A DNA stretch of 64,000 nt from Portunus trituberculatus (lineage: Eukaryota > Arthropoda > Malacostraca > Decapoda > Portunidae). The stretch spans positions 5,922,860 through 5,986,859 of the forward strand of contig NC_059303.1 in the NCBI RefSeq assembly GCF_017591435.1, given 5' to 3'. Position 1 is the stretch's first letter; each line of letters opens with the position of its first letter. The notes below the pieces were generated by a model, which saw only the letters and a program-made list of their open reading frames with translations, had not been told where the DNA came from and ran no database searches. Of this stretch, positions 1 to 11,897 are shown in pieces. The position numbers were made by a program, and so were the translations under genes.

Positions 1-336
1 GGAGAGTGAGAAGGCCACACAAAGAGAGCAGAAGTACGAAAACAATGAGAAAATGCAAAAAGAATAAAGGCAGTGTTGTGTGTGGATATGAGAAGACAGA
101 TTGTGCTCCTCCCAGAAGTGACACACGGCCCTAAACATGCACTGAACATACACACAACCGACCACAGCGACCACAACCATCACCACCACCACCACCACCA
201 CCTCCACCACCACCACCACCACTTCACGCTGAGACGTCAGTGTCCGGACATTGCAACATTATTTTTTACTGACGAGCAATAATGAAACAAAAACAAAGAA
301 AACTAATACGAGAGATAAAATTGCAATGAAAATACT

Positions 337-339
<3 letters not shown>
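1..339. other. Unique flank with short CAC repeat
   Basis: No gene is supported. Positions about 178-222 hold an imperfect (CAC)n tract that reads as poly-histidine in one frame. The enclosing 69-codon frame has no other protein-like features and no splice or start context, so it is treated as repeat translation. Confidence 0.5.

Positions 340-399
<60 letters not shown>
340..399. repeat. (GA)30 microsatellite
   Basis: Uninterrupted dinucleotide repeat of about 60 bp on the + strand. Confidence 0.95.
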
Positions 400-2204
<1,805 letters not shown>

Positions 2205-2540
2205 ACAGGTAATAACATTATAATTTCCTAGCACCGGTGCGTTGCCTTAATACCCTGAGTACACATTAGCGAAAGTGATTTTGCACAACTTTGATAAAAA
2301 TGAATTAGGAGCATACAGCGGCAGCAGCGGTGGTGGTGGCGACGCCGTGCAATTTTCAATATATGTTTCCTCTATGGCAGGAGGAAGCGCATCAGAGGGT
2401 TTGATTACACATACCCTCGCGTTATCATTCCATTTTCCGCAGCTTGATTATAAATACCCTAACATTCCCTCGGGTCTGGGAGCCTCGCATGATATTTCCT
2501 AATTATAAAACCTAATACCGCTGGGGCGAGATGGTAACGG
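2205..2540. promoter_or_regulatory. Possible AT-motif regulatory island
   Basis: Non-repetitive stretch with several homeodomain-type cores in short range, including TTATAATTTCC, TTGATTATAAATA and CTAATTATAAAACC. Clusters like this occur in arthropod developmental enhancers, but such motifs are also common by chance in AT-rich DNA. The call rests on motif density and lack of repeats only. Confidence 0.15.
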
Positions 2541-2600
2541 CGTGGAAATGGTTGCACACACACTCACACACCTTCGCTTTGGATGATCTAATGCGCATCT

Positions 2601-2822
2601 AGGCTGGTATTCTAAAACACCTCTGCCCCTCACCCCCCCTTTCAAAAGGCTATAAGTAAAGTGGTAGGTATCTTTATAAGGATGTTTTTAAGGTTCTCGT
2701 GACAGACTTACAAGATACCAGTATTATTAATAGGAAAAACTCTGTTGAGAACCCGGCTAATCATCTAGAACTTTCGAAAATTGCTGTTCTGAGAGATCAA
2801 AGTGTCTCCGAATACAAACCCT
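2601..2822. mobile_element. Terminal-inverted-repeat element, family 2, copy A
   Basis: The left end (AGGCTGGTATTCTAAAACAC) matches the reverse complement of the right end (AGGGTTTGTATTCGGAGACAC) with few mismatches, giving imperfect inverted termini of about 25-30 bp around a ~220-bp element. The right half also aligns with positions about 9640-9755, sharing landmarks such as AACCCG-CAATCATCT and an AATACA-CC end. No coding capacity is present. A non-autonomous DNA transposon is the likely identity; the target-site duplication is not resolved, although CTAG occurs at both borders. Confidence 0.5.
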
Positions 2823-2969
2823 AGAGCAGTGAACGCCTCTGTCCTCAATCTTGGCAGCCCTGCTTGTCCAGTCCAGCCCTCGTGTCCTGGCGGGGGGGAT
2901 TGAGGCGTTTCGGCGTGACAGTTTGGGACAAGTCATTTCTCGGCCAATTACGAGACGTGACGGCCAGAC

Positions 2970-3694
2970 CTTTATCACCCTGCCGTTCTCCCTCCCCTCT
3001 CTCCCCCTTCCCACCCCTCTCCTTCTCTCCCATCCATACCCCACCTCACTCGTTTTACCCTTTCTCTGTTTTCATTATAATTTTCTCTATTTTTACTTGT
3101 TCCATTATTTTTGTACATCTTTACTTGATTCGCTTACTTCTGTCCTTTCTATTCTTTACCCATCTTGTTCCCTTCTTTCTGTTTTCCCCATTTTCTACAT
3201 AATCTTTTATTACTCCTTCACCCTCTCTTATCTTCTCTTTCCCTTTTCAAACCATCGCCTTCTTTCTCTCTCTCTCTCTTCTTGGCCCTTATCCTTCTCT
3301 CACTTCATTATTTTCCCTCCCTTTTTCACCAAACATTACTTCATACCTACTCTCCCCCTACTTGCTCTCTTCCTTTTCCCTACTCCCTTGTTTGTCGTCG
3401 CTTTCTACCTTTTCCTCCTCTCTTGTTTGTCGTCCCTTTCTACCTCCCCTCCCATACAGTGCCCACCACATCCTATTCTTCCATGTCACTTAACCGGGAG
3501 GCTTAGCAGGATCTTTTTAATACTATTCGTCATCCTCCTCACCCATACAATGCTTATCCACACACTCAGCCTCCACATTCTTCACTTACTCTTAACCATT
3601 CTCATCCACACCTAAACATTCAAAGCCCTCGCGAACACTCATCCACTTACTCCATCACTGTTAACCCGCCCAAGACGTCCTCCGCATTCCCCCT

Positions 3695-3732
<38 letters not shown>

Positions 3733-3840
3733 TCCTCCATATAATCCTACACCCTTTTTTTTTTTTCTTTTTATCCTCCTCGCGACCACAATTCTTCCCT
3801 AGTTAGTCAGTCCAGTGTCAAGTTTCAAAGTGATATATTC

Positions 3841-3919
<79 letters not shown>

Positions 3920-4330
3920 ACATAACTTAGCTCTACTTTTCATCCCTTTCTTCTATTTTTCAATATCTTTCCCTTCTCGCTTCTTTTCTCATTTCTCTTC
4001 CTTATTTTTTTTCCTTTAAAATTTTATCTTCCTCCTCCTCTAGTACCTTCTTCCTTCACTCCCTTACCCATATATTGTACCCTCCTTACCTTCCATCTCC
4101 TCCTCCTCCTCTTCCTCCTCCTCCTCCTTACTCCTTATTCCTCACTGTTCTCTTTTTTTTCCCTCCTTCTTTTCTTCGTTGCCTCCTACGGCCACAAAAC
4201 CCACAAGTCTCTCCCCCTAGAGGCGACCACACACTAAAGGCGCCTCCTCCTTTTGTCACTCGCTCTATACACTCTGCCTCTTAAATCCTCCCTTTTTTCC
4301 TTAAACTTAACTTCTGTATTCTCTTTCATC
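2970..4330. repeat. 1.4-kb pyrimidine-rich domain
   Basis: The + strand is overwhelmingly C and T over more than a kilobase, interrupted by few purines. It encloses pure (CT)n runs at 3698-3729 and 3846-3916 and CTC-rich patches near 4095-4130. Overlapping open frames rich in Leu, Ser, Phe and Pro across it are composition artefacts. No gene is supported. Confidence 0.75.
3846..3916. repeat. (CT)35 microsatellite
   Basis: About 71 bp of uninterrupted CT inside the pyrimidine-rich domain. Confidence 0.96.
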
Positions 4331-4619
4331 TATTCGTATTTTTCTCGCCCACTCAAGATTTACCCTCCATTTTCGTGTGATGTTTTATAAATGCGCGTAT
4401 TTCTCCTCATGTATTTCTTTAGGTTTGTCATTTTATACCAGTGGATTATTATTGCCGTTAATTTTACTCATTTATTTACTTTTTTTCCTTTTGAATCTTT
4501 AATTGCGGAGTAGAGTCAATGGCTTCAGTGTTTCGCATCAGCGTTTTACCTTTTGAAAAGCTGATGAGATTAATTTTGCTCTCATACCTGAATACTAATG
4601 CGACGTGGAGTTCCAATAT

Positions 4620-5320
4620 TTTCCTCGTTAGCCACCAATCGGACCCGGATCAAAAAGCACCCCACTGATGTACACGCACAAGAACCATATTCCCATAAAT
4701 TTTAATCTACTACACCACACACGTCGTGAGCTACACTATACACCAGATCAGCTTAGCACAATATATCACCAAATGCAGCCGCTCATTCTCACTATCATAT
4801 GGCTTACTATATCTGCACACATACCTACACTGTCGTAATGTATTTTAAATTCTGCCAACCCAACACAGAATATTTTTTTCCCACATAATACACAAGAACA
4901 TAAAGTAACGAAAGCTAAAAGATAATGTCAGACTTACACGTGTCCAGTCTCTGCATGAAGGACACCAATATATTTCAACTCAGCATATCCGTCCATGAAA
5001 TAGTCTAATCTTCCTTATTCATGCAGCATACAGCTTGCCACTCGTGTCCATCACCATAACACACACTATAGTCCTGACATCACCATTAACCACATACTAA
5101 ACTTTATATCAATGGACCATGCAGTTTGCCACACCATTACACAATACATGACCTCACTCATCACAATATAAAACTCATTCTCAGTACCATAAAACATGCT
5201 ATAACCTTTACATCACCACGGCCACACGTCAATAATCACTACTAGGATCATCCATCAAATCAACTGTAAATACAAACAGCATCCAAGCTACGTGCCAGAA
5301 ACTCATCACACACAACACAA
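4620..5320. repeat. Degenerate A/C-rich repetitive stretch
   Basis: Recurring words such as CAGCTTGCCAC / CAGTTTGCCAC (about 5032 and 5122) and a longer similarity between about 5050-5095 and 5185-5232 (CCATAA, CATG/CACACTATA, ACATCACCA, CCACA) suggest an old tandem or local duplication. Spacing is irregular, so no clean unit can be defined. Confidence 0.35.
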
Positions 5321-5782
5321 GTCATCACATCAATACCAGTTCACGCCTTAAAAAAATGAAACTATCTTAAAAATCAAACCAAAAGCAAAACAACTTCCTT
5401 AGAAATAACACTACGGATTCCACGCAACTTCCCTTCCAAAAATTCCCATGAGCAAGGCATCCATTCATCACACAAATCGCACCAACAACTCCAAGGAAGG
5501 CAGGAAGAACGAGAAACGGGGCAAAGAAAAAAAAATACACATACACACACAGTCCTTGCTATCTTTTCCAAGCGTCCTCGTAGTAAGTCGTGTATGGTAA
5601 TAGGGGGGAGAGTTATGACCTCTTTTGCTCAGGCTTCTGTAGCGACTCTGGCTGCCGAGACTTACAGATGTACAAGAGGGAGAAATAACGTCTGAGAAAT
5701 GTCCCGAGTCTTAGTGGTGGCTGTGTGTGGTGGAGCATGCTTGGTCTCGCCAGGGATGGAAATAATGCTGATTTGCCTTCGA

Positions 5783-5783
<1 letters not shown>

Positions 5784-5830
<47 letters not shown>
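5784..5830. repeat. (TG)n microsatellite, left of duplication copy 1
   Basis: About 47 bp of TG immediately left of the first copy of the 59-bp duplicated segment. Confidence 0.95.
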
Positions 5831-5831
<1 letters not shown>

Positions 5832-5887
5832 AACCTGTGGTCAATATATTATTCATCTATTCATCTATACATCTATCTCTTCATGCA

Positions 5888-5889
<2 letters not shown>
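5831..5889 (+). repeat. 59-bp duplicated segment, copy 1
   Basis: Starts CAACCTGTGGTC and ends CTTCATGCATG. It is identical base for base to 6249-6307, and both copies lie between GT tracts. The SINE at 5927-6206 sits between them. Confidence 0.95.

Positions 5890-5926
<37 letters not shown>
5890..5926. repeat. (GT)n tract serving as SINE tail
   Basis: Imperfect GT tract with one TTT interruption. Read on the minus strand it is an (AC)n tail directly after the GTGAATTAC end of the SINE. Confidence 0.85.
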
Positions 5927-6205
5927 AATTCACTGTTTGATCTGCTGCAGTCTCTGACGAGACAGCCAGACGTTACCCTACGGAACGAGCTCAGAGCTCA
6001 TTATTTCCGATCTTGGGATAGGTCTGAGACCAGGCACACACACCGGGACAACAAGGTCACAACCCCTCGATTTACATCCCATGTACTCACTGCTAGGTGA
6101 ACAGGGGCTACACGTGAGGAGAGACACCCAAATATCTCCACCCGGTCGGGGAATCGAACCCCGGTCATCTGGCTTGTGCCAGCGCTCTAACCCTGAGCTA
6201 CCGTG

Positions 6206-6206
<1 letters not shown>
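5927..6206 (-). mobile_element. tRNA-headed SINE with (AC)n tail
   Basis: On the minus strand the element opens with a tRNA-like head: D-arm stem GCTC/GAGC, a perfect B box GGTTCGATTCC inside a perfect T stem CGGGG/CCCCG, and an acceptor stem that mostly pairs. The anticodon arm (CTGG/CCAG) has a shortened loop, so no amino acid can be assigned. A ~200-bp body follows, containing CCTGTTCACCTAGCAGT, CGAGGGGTTGTG and GAGCTCTGAGCTCGTTCCGTA, and the element ends GTGAATTAC followed by (AC)n. The body matches the SINE at 18817-19085 but the heads differ. It is non-autonomous and would depend on a LINE partner for movement. Confidence 0.88.

Positions 6207-6248
<42 letters not shown>
6207..6248. repeat. 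(GT)n tract at SINE 5' end
   Basis: About 41 bp of GT directly abutting the tRNA-like head of the minus-strand SINE. Confidence 0.95.
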
Positions 6249-6249
<1 letters not shown>

Positions 6250-6303
6250 AACCTGTGGTCAATATATTATTCATCTATTCATCTATACATCTATCTCTTC
6301 ATG

Positions 6304-6307
<4 letters not shown>
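6249..6307 (+). repeat. 59-bp duplicated segment, copy 2
   Basis: Perfect duplicate of 5831-5889, again between two GT tracts. Confidence 0.95.

Positions 6308-6362
<55 letters not shown>
6308..6362. repeat. (GT)n microsatellite, right of duplication copy 2
   Basis: About 55 bp of uninterrupted GT. Confidence 0.95.
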
Positions 6363-6364
<2 letters not shown>

Positions 6365-7123
6365 GCATTTTTCACTATTTATTTATCGATGTGTATATAT
6401 CTTCGCTTGTCCGTCTGTTTGTCTGTCTATTTGCCCGGCCATCTTTCAAATGGAAATCACGACAAATAAGCTTCCAAAGATTTTAAAGCGATGAAATACG
6501 ATATACCCAAGATGAAAAATTCTTTATCAGGACTCTTCCCTTAGCAATATCAGCTGTCTTTGACGAACACACCCACTGATTATGTTACTATATTTCAACG
6601 TATGAATATGAACGTCCACGGCTCTACATAAACACCAAAACGTATTTAACAATCTCAGAAGGTCAATCTATCCCTAAAAACGAAAAAAAAAAAAAATCAT
6701 TAATAATACTTTGAAAACTGAAAACCAATACAACAGACAAGAAAACCTGAAACAATAAGAAATATAAACAAACAAATAAAAAAAAAAGAGTTCACTGAGA
6801 TACAATTACTTATATACCAACAAAGAACACTATTAAAAGACACAAACTCCTTACCAGCTTAACACTTTGATAACTAATACGAAAAACAACAGAAAACTCT
6901 CTATTACATATAAAAAAAACTCTGCCATTATACTTAAAACACACAACATGAACAACAGAGCAGAGTGGATGACAGAACAAGGCAGCAACGTAGAGAGAAA
7001 CGTTAGCTTGACAAATAAGGGTACAAGAAGAACAATGTATTATAAAACGACATGATATACAGCGTACAGGTGAAAGGAATAAACAGCAGGTAAGACAAAC
7101 ACCTGTATCGACTCAATCACCTG
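6363..7123. other. AT-rich unique DNA
   Basis: A-rich sequence with scattered A runs near 6682-6695 and 6778-6788. No gene, repeat or regulatory unit is recognised. Confidence 0.5.
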
Positions 7124-7124
7124 A

Positions 7125-7157
<33 letters not shown>

Positions 7158-7170
7158 CTGAGAGAGAGAG

Positions 7171-7355
7171 ACATAACATAGATCTGGATGGAAGAGAAAG
7201 AAAGGAAAAAAATGAAAATAAGAATCAAGGAAAGAAATGATGAAGGGAGGACTGAAAGAAAATGGAAAACAGAAAGACAGGTAGAAAGGAAAAGAAAAAA
7301 AAGAGAAAGGGAAACACAAACACGGAAGGAAAGAAAACGAGGACAGAAATAAGGG

Positions 7356-7358
<3 letters not shown>
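7171..7358 (-). repeat. (CT)n-sandwiched interspersed repeat, copy A
   Basis: Read on the minus strand this ~188-bp pyrimidine-rich segment runs from GTTCCCTTATTTCTGTCC to a CATCCAGATC landmark. It aligns along its whole length with 23435-23616 (+), sharing GTCCTCGTTTTCTTTC, CCTTTCTACCTGTCTTTCT and CCATCCAGATC. Degenerate (GA)n lies at 7124-7170 on one side and (GA)24 at 7359-7405 on the other. Minus-strand frames through it are not coding. Confidence 0.8.

Positions 7359-7405
<47 letters not shown>
7359..7405. repeat. (GA)n microsatellite bordering repeat copy A
   Basis: About 47 bp of uninterrupted GA. It forms one border of the sandwiched repeat. Confidence 0.95.
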
Positions 7406-7409
<4 letters not shown>

Positions 7410-7639
7410 ACGTAGATATGCAGGTTTGTTTGCTTTGGGTCTTGTTTACATACTTCCATCTTCTGAATAGTGAGTGCCAGAGGACCGCCCACCCTTCTTC
7501 CCTCTCTTCCACCCCTCCTTCCTCTCTTCTTTAATGAATATACAGGATCTACCCCCTTTTTTTCTTCCTTCCTCGCAATTCCCTTCCGTACACTGTGTTT
7601 TGTTTGACGCTAATACTTAACGGCTAGAGGGAGGAGAGA

Positions 7640-7707
7640 GGGTAGAGAGCGAGAGCAAGAGCAAGAGCGAGAGCGAGAGCGAGAGAGAGAGAAGAGAGAG
7701 AGAGAGA
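7640..7707. repeat. Degenerate GAGAGC/GAGA tract
   Basis: Purine-rich six-base units (GAGAGC, AAGAGC, GAGCGA) grade into pure GA. Confidence 0.8.
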
Positions 7708-7888
7708 TAACGGTACACATACACAAACACATACACCAAAAAATAATAAAAAAAAAAAATACGCGCTCAGTATAAATGCAAAATGTAAAGATGGTATATG
7801 TGAACAATGAATGAAACAAAACAACAAGCACACAAAGGAATGAGTCGAGCAGGAAAAGAGATCAACAAAGAAACAAATAACAAAAGAA

Positions 7889-7922
7889 TGGAAGGAAGGA
7901 AGGAAGGAAGGAAGGAAGGAAA
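7889..7922. repeat. (GGAA)8 tetranucleotide repeat
   Basis: About eight GGAA units in a purine-rich context. Confidence 0.9.
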
Positions 7923-8013
7923 ACACCAGGAAGGGAATAAAAAATTGATGAAAAAAGGAGAAAGAGAACAATGAAAGACAAGGCAAGTGGGAAATGGCAA
8001 CCTTCTTCCTCCT

Positions 8014-8071
8014 CCTCTTCTTATTCCTCCTCCTCCTCCTCCTCCTCCTCCTCCTCCTCCTCCTCCTCCTC
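8014..8071. repeat. (CCT)n trinucleotide repeat
   Basis: About 58 bp of CCT/CTC. It reads as poly-proline or poly-glycine in open frames but has no coding support. Confidence 0.92.
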
Positions 8072-8483
8072 TAATTAACACAATCCCTCCAACGACTTAT
8101 TGCCCTCAGCTTCCACCCCTAACACGTCCAAACCCACCCCACTCTCACCCATGTCATCCAGCTCCGCCCACCACGCCCCATCACGCCCCTTCATACCCAT
8201 CCCCGGCCTTCCCACCCAGCAGCAAAAAAAAAAAAAAACACGTGATCCACAAAGTTTTCATGGGAGGAAAAAGCTCCTCTGCAAGAACACATGGCGGTGG
8301 AAACTTTTCAAACCTTATGTAATCGTCTATAGAAACTTGGGCCGTAGAAGTGAAGGGCACGATGACTCTTCCATTGGTTTCTGATCCCCGAGTATCCAAC
8401 GTCAGTGTCTATGCATGGTGACTAGTCGTGCGGCTTCCCCTTGAGCGATGGCAAGTCTGGTTCTGTGTCTGTGGTCCATATTC
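8072..8483. other. Unique sequence, C-rich then mixed
   Basis: C-rich to about 8220, an A run at 8223-8238, then mixed DNA. No gene is recognised. Confidence 0.45.
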
Positions 8484-8696
8484 TTAACCACTTCAATATT
8501 AGGACACATTTTTAGGTTAGGATTTTGTACGGTTAGACCATTCTATTGACATTAGGAATAGTCTATGGAGGTTAGAAGATTAATGGCCAGAGTCTTCACT
8601 ATTTTAATCCCCTATATAAGTTTCTGAAGCTGTACAAAATCACCAACTAATAAGCATAATGAATATACAAGCGCGTCACAGTATTGAAGGGGTTAA
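8484..8696 (-). mobile_element. TTAA-flanked non-autonomous element, copy 1
   Basis: A 213-bp element starts TTAACCACTTCAATATTAGG and ends CAGTATTGAAGGGGTTAA, with imperfect ~28-bp terminal inverted repeats and TTAA at both outer ends. It matches six other copies in the window and is reversed relative to the 42266 copy. TTAA targets and C-rich termini fit the piggyBac superfamily. There is no coding capacity. Confidence 0.85.
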
Positions 8697-8880
8697 ACAC
8701 TTTAAGGTTTCATGGGCTGTGTTATGGAAAAAAGTTTCGGTGATGATCACATTAGGTAATTTTTAAAGGGGTTTGTTCTGTCATCGGCGTAAAATCCTTG
8801 TTGAATCAGCAGTCGAAACATGAAAACATCCTTGAAAACTCCAGCAACTTTCACATCATGTATTGGGAATGAAACAGTGA
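8697..8880 (-). repeat. Diverged interspersed repeat, family 3, member 1
   Basis: On the minus strand it contains GGAGTTTTCAAGGATGTTTT and ATTCAACAAGGATTTTA, which resemble TGAGTTTTGGAAGATGTTTT and ATTAACAAGGGCTTTATA at 44070-44210. It directly abuts the TTAA element. The ends are undefined and the class is unknown. Confidence 0.35.
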
Positions 8881-9544
8881 AATATGCTTAAGATTATGGA
8901 CATGTACGTATCGCACGATTCTAATAATTCCTTCAAGGGGATGATCGAGAAAGAAGTGAGTCTCCAATCTATTCTTATTACTGCCCTCCCTCCGTGCAAA
9001 CTTTAATCCTTTCATCCTCCTCTCCGTCTCTCAATCACACATTCAAATACACGTCTGCTTGCATCACGGGGGAGTATAAACTAAGCTATTCAGATTGGAG
9101 TCCCGTGTCTACCCGTGTTTTCTTTATGGGTTAGATCACTTCGCTTAATTATGGGGAGAAAAAAAATAGTGGTAGTTTGTGTGGTCTTATCTGCTACTCA
9201 TACATTCCTGGAGACGTCTTGCTCCAACAATGTCGAGGAGAAAGAAGAAAAAAGAAAGGAAGAAGCAAAAAAGGCATAGCTCAGACAGATATGCACACCC
9301 CGCGTACTATATCACCTTAAATGTCATGTTATATTTACGGCAAAGATGTAATTTAGTCGTGTGGGTGATGCGGATCAGAACACGCGGCATCTCCCAGTGG
9401 CTGAGTGAAGCATGGGACAGCTTAGCATTTGGCGCGATGACCTTGAGATAATATTAGCGACTAGCCGACCTCTTGTCAGGGTAATTGTAGTGGCCAGACG
9501 GACGTGACAAGGCATGAGTACGTTAGAATAAGTGCATAAGAGAA
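8881..9544. other. Unique sequence, no gene seen
   Basis: Mixed DNA without recognisable repeats or convincing exons. Confidence 0.5.
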
Positions 9545-9755
9545 CCATATAATGAAATACCTCTGGCTGCACCTTCACTACTTCCTTAAGGTTGAAGATG
9601 AAGTCACATTCGTTTTTAATGGTGTTTTAACGGTTCTATCAACAGGATTCCTACATTACTAACAGGGGAAGCATTCTTGAAAACCCGATCAATCATCTAT
9701 GTGGCCTCTGAAAAATCGGGGTAAGAGAGCGAAGCGTATCTCAATACAGGCCCGA
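9545..9755. mobile_element. Terminal-inverted-repeat element, family 2, copy B (degraded)
   Basis: Aligns with 2601-2822: TACCTCTGGCTGCACCTTCAC corresponds to the left part of copy A, AAAACCCGATCAATCATCT to its centre, and GAGCGAAGCGTATCTCAATACAGGCCC to its right end. The left terminus is worn, so only the shared order of blocks identifies it. It is non-coding. Confidence 0.45.
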
Positions 9756-10621
9756 AAGAGTGTGTCTGGTGCGTGGCGGCGTCTGAACTCTTGCGGGAAC
9801 TAACCTTAGCTAATCGTGTGCGTCTTAGCCTTCCCTCACGGTGATATTAGCAACCATTAACATAACGTCCACATCTGAGCTCGTCATCCTCTGCCTCGCA
9901 TTTCAGAAAGACGACAATCTGCGTGAGTTTCTGCCTCGTAAAGCAAAATATCAGTCACATTAAACACAGGCTGCACAGACCACCTCCCGGCCACCAGTCC
10001 TTCTTCAGTCATAACCTCGCATCGTATTGCCCCGACTGGCAGACTCGCATCTAATTCTTCGGGCCAGAGAGTGAGTAGGCGGGAGAGCGAGACAAGAGAG
10101 CAAGAGAAAAAAAGCAGTAAGACACGTGTGTAAGGTAAGGAGCCTCGGAGGAACGGAAGTCCGGTATATGAAAAACATGCGTGTGTGTGTCTGAGGCAAA
10201 AATGTTCACGTCAGAAGCACAACACTCCCCTGAGGACATGTAACGATACGTCTATGAAGTAAAGAGTGCGTGGCTCAAGTTATTACGAAGCGACTTAGCG
10301 GAGGGTGAGCGAGGCAAGACTTCTATTACCTTCAAAATAAAGACCTTCGCCGTGTCCCCCACAGAAAGGTCCTACCGTTCACGAACACCAATGGATCTCT
10401 CGCTCGGAAAATATAATAATAATAATTTACACCAACCATGTAAGTCTGAGACACGAAAATACTAACTTACGGTCTTTGCGGGGCGCGGATCAGCGGTAAG
10501 AATTTGGGCGGGAAAAATATTTTGGTCTGAAGTGTTTAAAAATATGTCAGCACCTCGAGACTCGCCCCTTGCACTACAAACACTAGCATTTCGGTTCATC
10601 CTGGTAAGCCAAATATATCTT

Positions 10622-10656
<35 letters not shown>

Positions 10657-10734
10657 CGCCGAGGTCCAGGAGTCATAACTGTCGCCGTGAATCAGCCTTA
10701 ACCAGTGCCACTTTCCGTGTTCACAGAATAAATC
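9756..10734. other. Unique sequence with short (CT)n
   Basis: Mixed DNA. A ~30-bp CT tract lies at 10624-10653. No gene is recognised. Confidence 0.5.
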
Positions 10735-10880
10735 GCGGCAAAAGTACTTGATTAATTTAACGTGGTCCTCTTTAAGGCCCGGGCACCCCTGCTTAATTTG
10801 GCACGGACAGCACAGATTAATTCACGTCCTTATCAATTTTCACTTGCGAAGGGAAAATTGTGAAGGGAGTCAGTGCCAGG
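10735..10880. promoter_or_regulatory. Possible AT-motif regulatory island
   Basis: Several homeodomain-type cores in 130 bp: TGATTAATTTAACG, CTTAATTTGG, GATTAATTCACG and TTATCAATTTTCAC, in otherwise GC-moderate unique DNA. Motif evidence only. Confidence 0.18.
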
Positions 10881-11118
10881 AGATACAACACTGCGGGAAT
10901 GGCAGACGGTGCGGAGACGGAGGAGGAGGGACGACGGTAGAAGAGGGGCGCTGAAGTCTGAGAATTAAGACCTGGTGAGCTTCTGGTCCCGGGACACTGA
11001 GTCGATAACACACGGCTCTACGTTTGGAAGTTTGAAAAGAAAACGTGAAAAGGAAAACGACGCTTCTATTATTACCATTATTACTATTTTCCTTTTTTCC
11101 CTCTTCTCTCATTTCCAG

Positions 11119-11346
11119 GCCGCGTTCCAGACAGGTACACTGTACAGTCTAGCGGGGATTGCGCTTTTTCTACGAAACAGGGAAGTAATTGGTATATTCT
11201 GTTCCTTCATTAGAGCAGAAACCCAGCGGGAGAGCATGAGAGGAAAAAACAACGTAAATATCGTGGAAAAAATCAATATGCATGAGACAAATGAGGAGGT
11301 TGAGAGAGTGGAGGTCTGCCCAATTACCGAGAGAAAGAGCGTACAA
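11119..11346 (+). CDS. Possible internal exon, unknown product
   Basis: A strong 3' splice site (a ~30-nt pyrimidine tract ending TTTCCAG at 11118) opens a 228-nt stretch, exactly 76 codons, without stops in phase 0. It closes at a consensus-like donor, CAA followed by GTAAGAG at 11347. The predicted peptide begins AAFQTGTLYSLAGIALFL, a hydrophobic patch, and is charged afterward, with an EEVERVEV stretch. An alternative donor GTACAC at about 11135 would give a 16-nt exon. The peptide resembles no family I recognise, and a chance combination of splice-like sites is quite possible. No neighbouring + strand exon was found. Confidence 0.25.
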
Positions 11347-11832
11347 GTAAGAGTCAAGTTTGCTACTGAATATAATACCACCTTTTGTTTCCCTGGCAGC
11401 AACTGACGGGCAGGACTGACAATTACCAAGCGTGTAGTGAAAGTACTCCTCAGGCAGACGAGATGATGAACAACAACTGAGTGAGGAACAGCACAGAGGG
11501 AAACGCATTGTTCTTTCCTTACCAATCAATGAGGGAGGGTGAGGAGGGTGAGGGTGAGCGAGGGTGACCTAAGATGACCTGTCAGTCACTTCGGAAGGGA
11601 AAAGAAGGAAAAGGGGAGAGTGTGGTTCTTCTAGGGGTTTGTGTGACCTGTGTCCCTCACCCTCTCCCCGCTGACCTTAATGAATAGCGGAGATGATGAA
11701 TGGATAATGGTGGTGCCCTTCAGACCAGCCGCCAGACCCTCCAGTTCACCCTCCACCCTCGCCACGCCAGATCCACCCCCGCCATCAAGCTCGTCAAGTC
11801 ACGCAGAGGCAAACGTAAACTCAAGCTCCTGA

Positions 11833-11835
<3 letters not shown>

Positions 11836-11893
<58 letters not shown>
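11836..11893. repeat. (AC)n microsatellite preceded by TGAATTAC
   Basis: About 58 bp of AC. The bases just before it read TGAATTAC, the same words that end both SINEs, so it may be the tail of a lost or truncated SINE. Confidence 0.93.

Positions 11894-11897
<4 letters not shown>

Noticed and set aside
73..282. Histidine-rich open frame of 69 codons
   Set aside because: The His run is a CAC repeat, there is no conserved domain, and the frame lacks a good start or splice context.
2851..3615. 254-codon frame rich in Leu, Ser and Phe
   Set aside because: It spans the pyrimidine-rich domain, and overlapping frames of the same composition occur in other phases, as expected from C/T bias.
8508..8523. 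TTTAGGTTAGG, resembling the arthropod telomere repeat TTAGG
   Set aside because: Only two units, and they lie inside a copy of the TTAA element, where other copies have unrelated bases.
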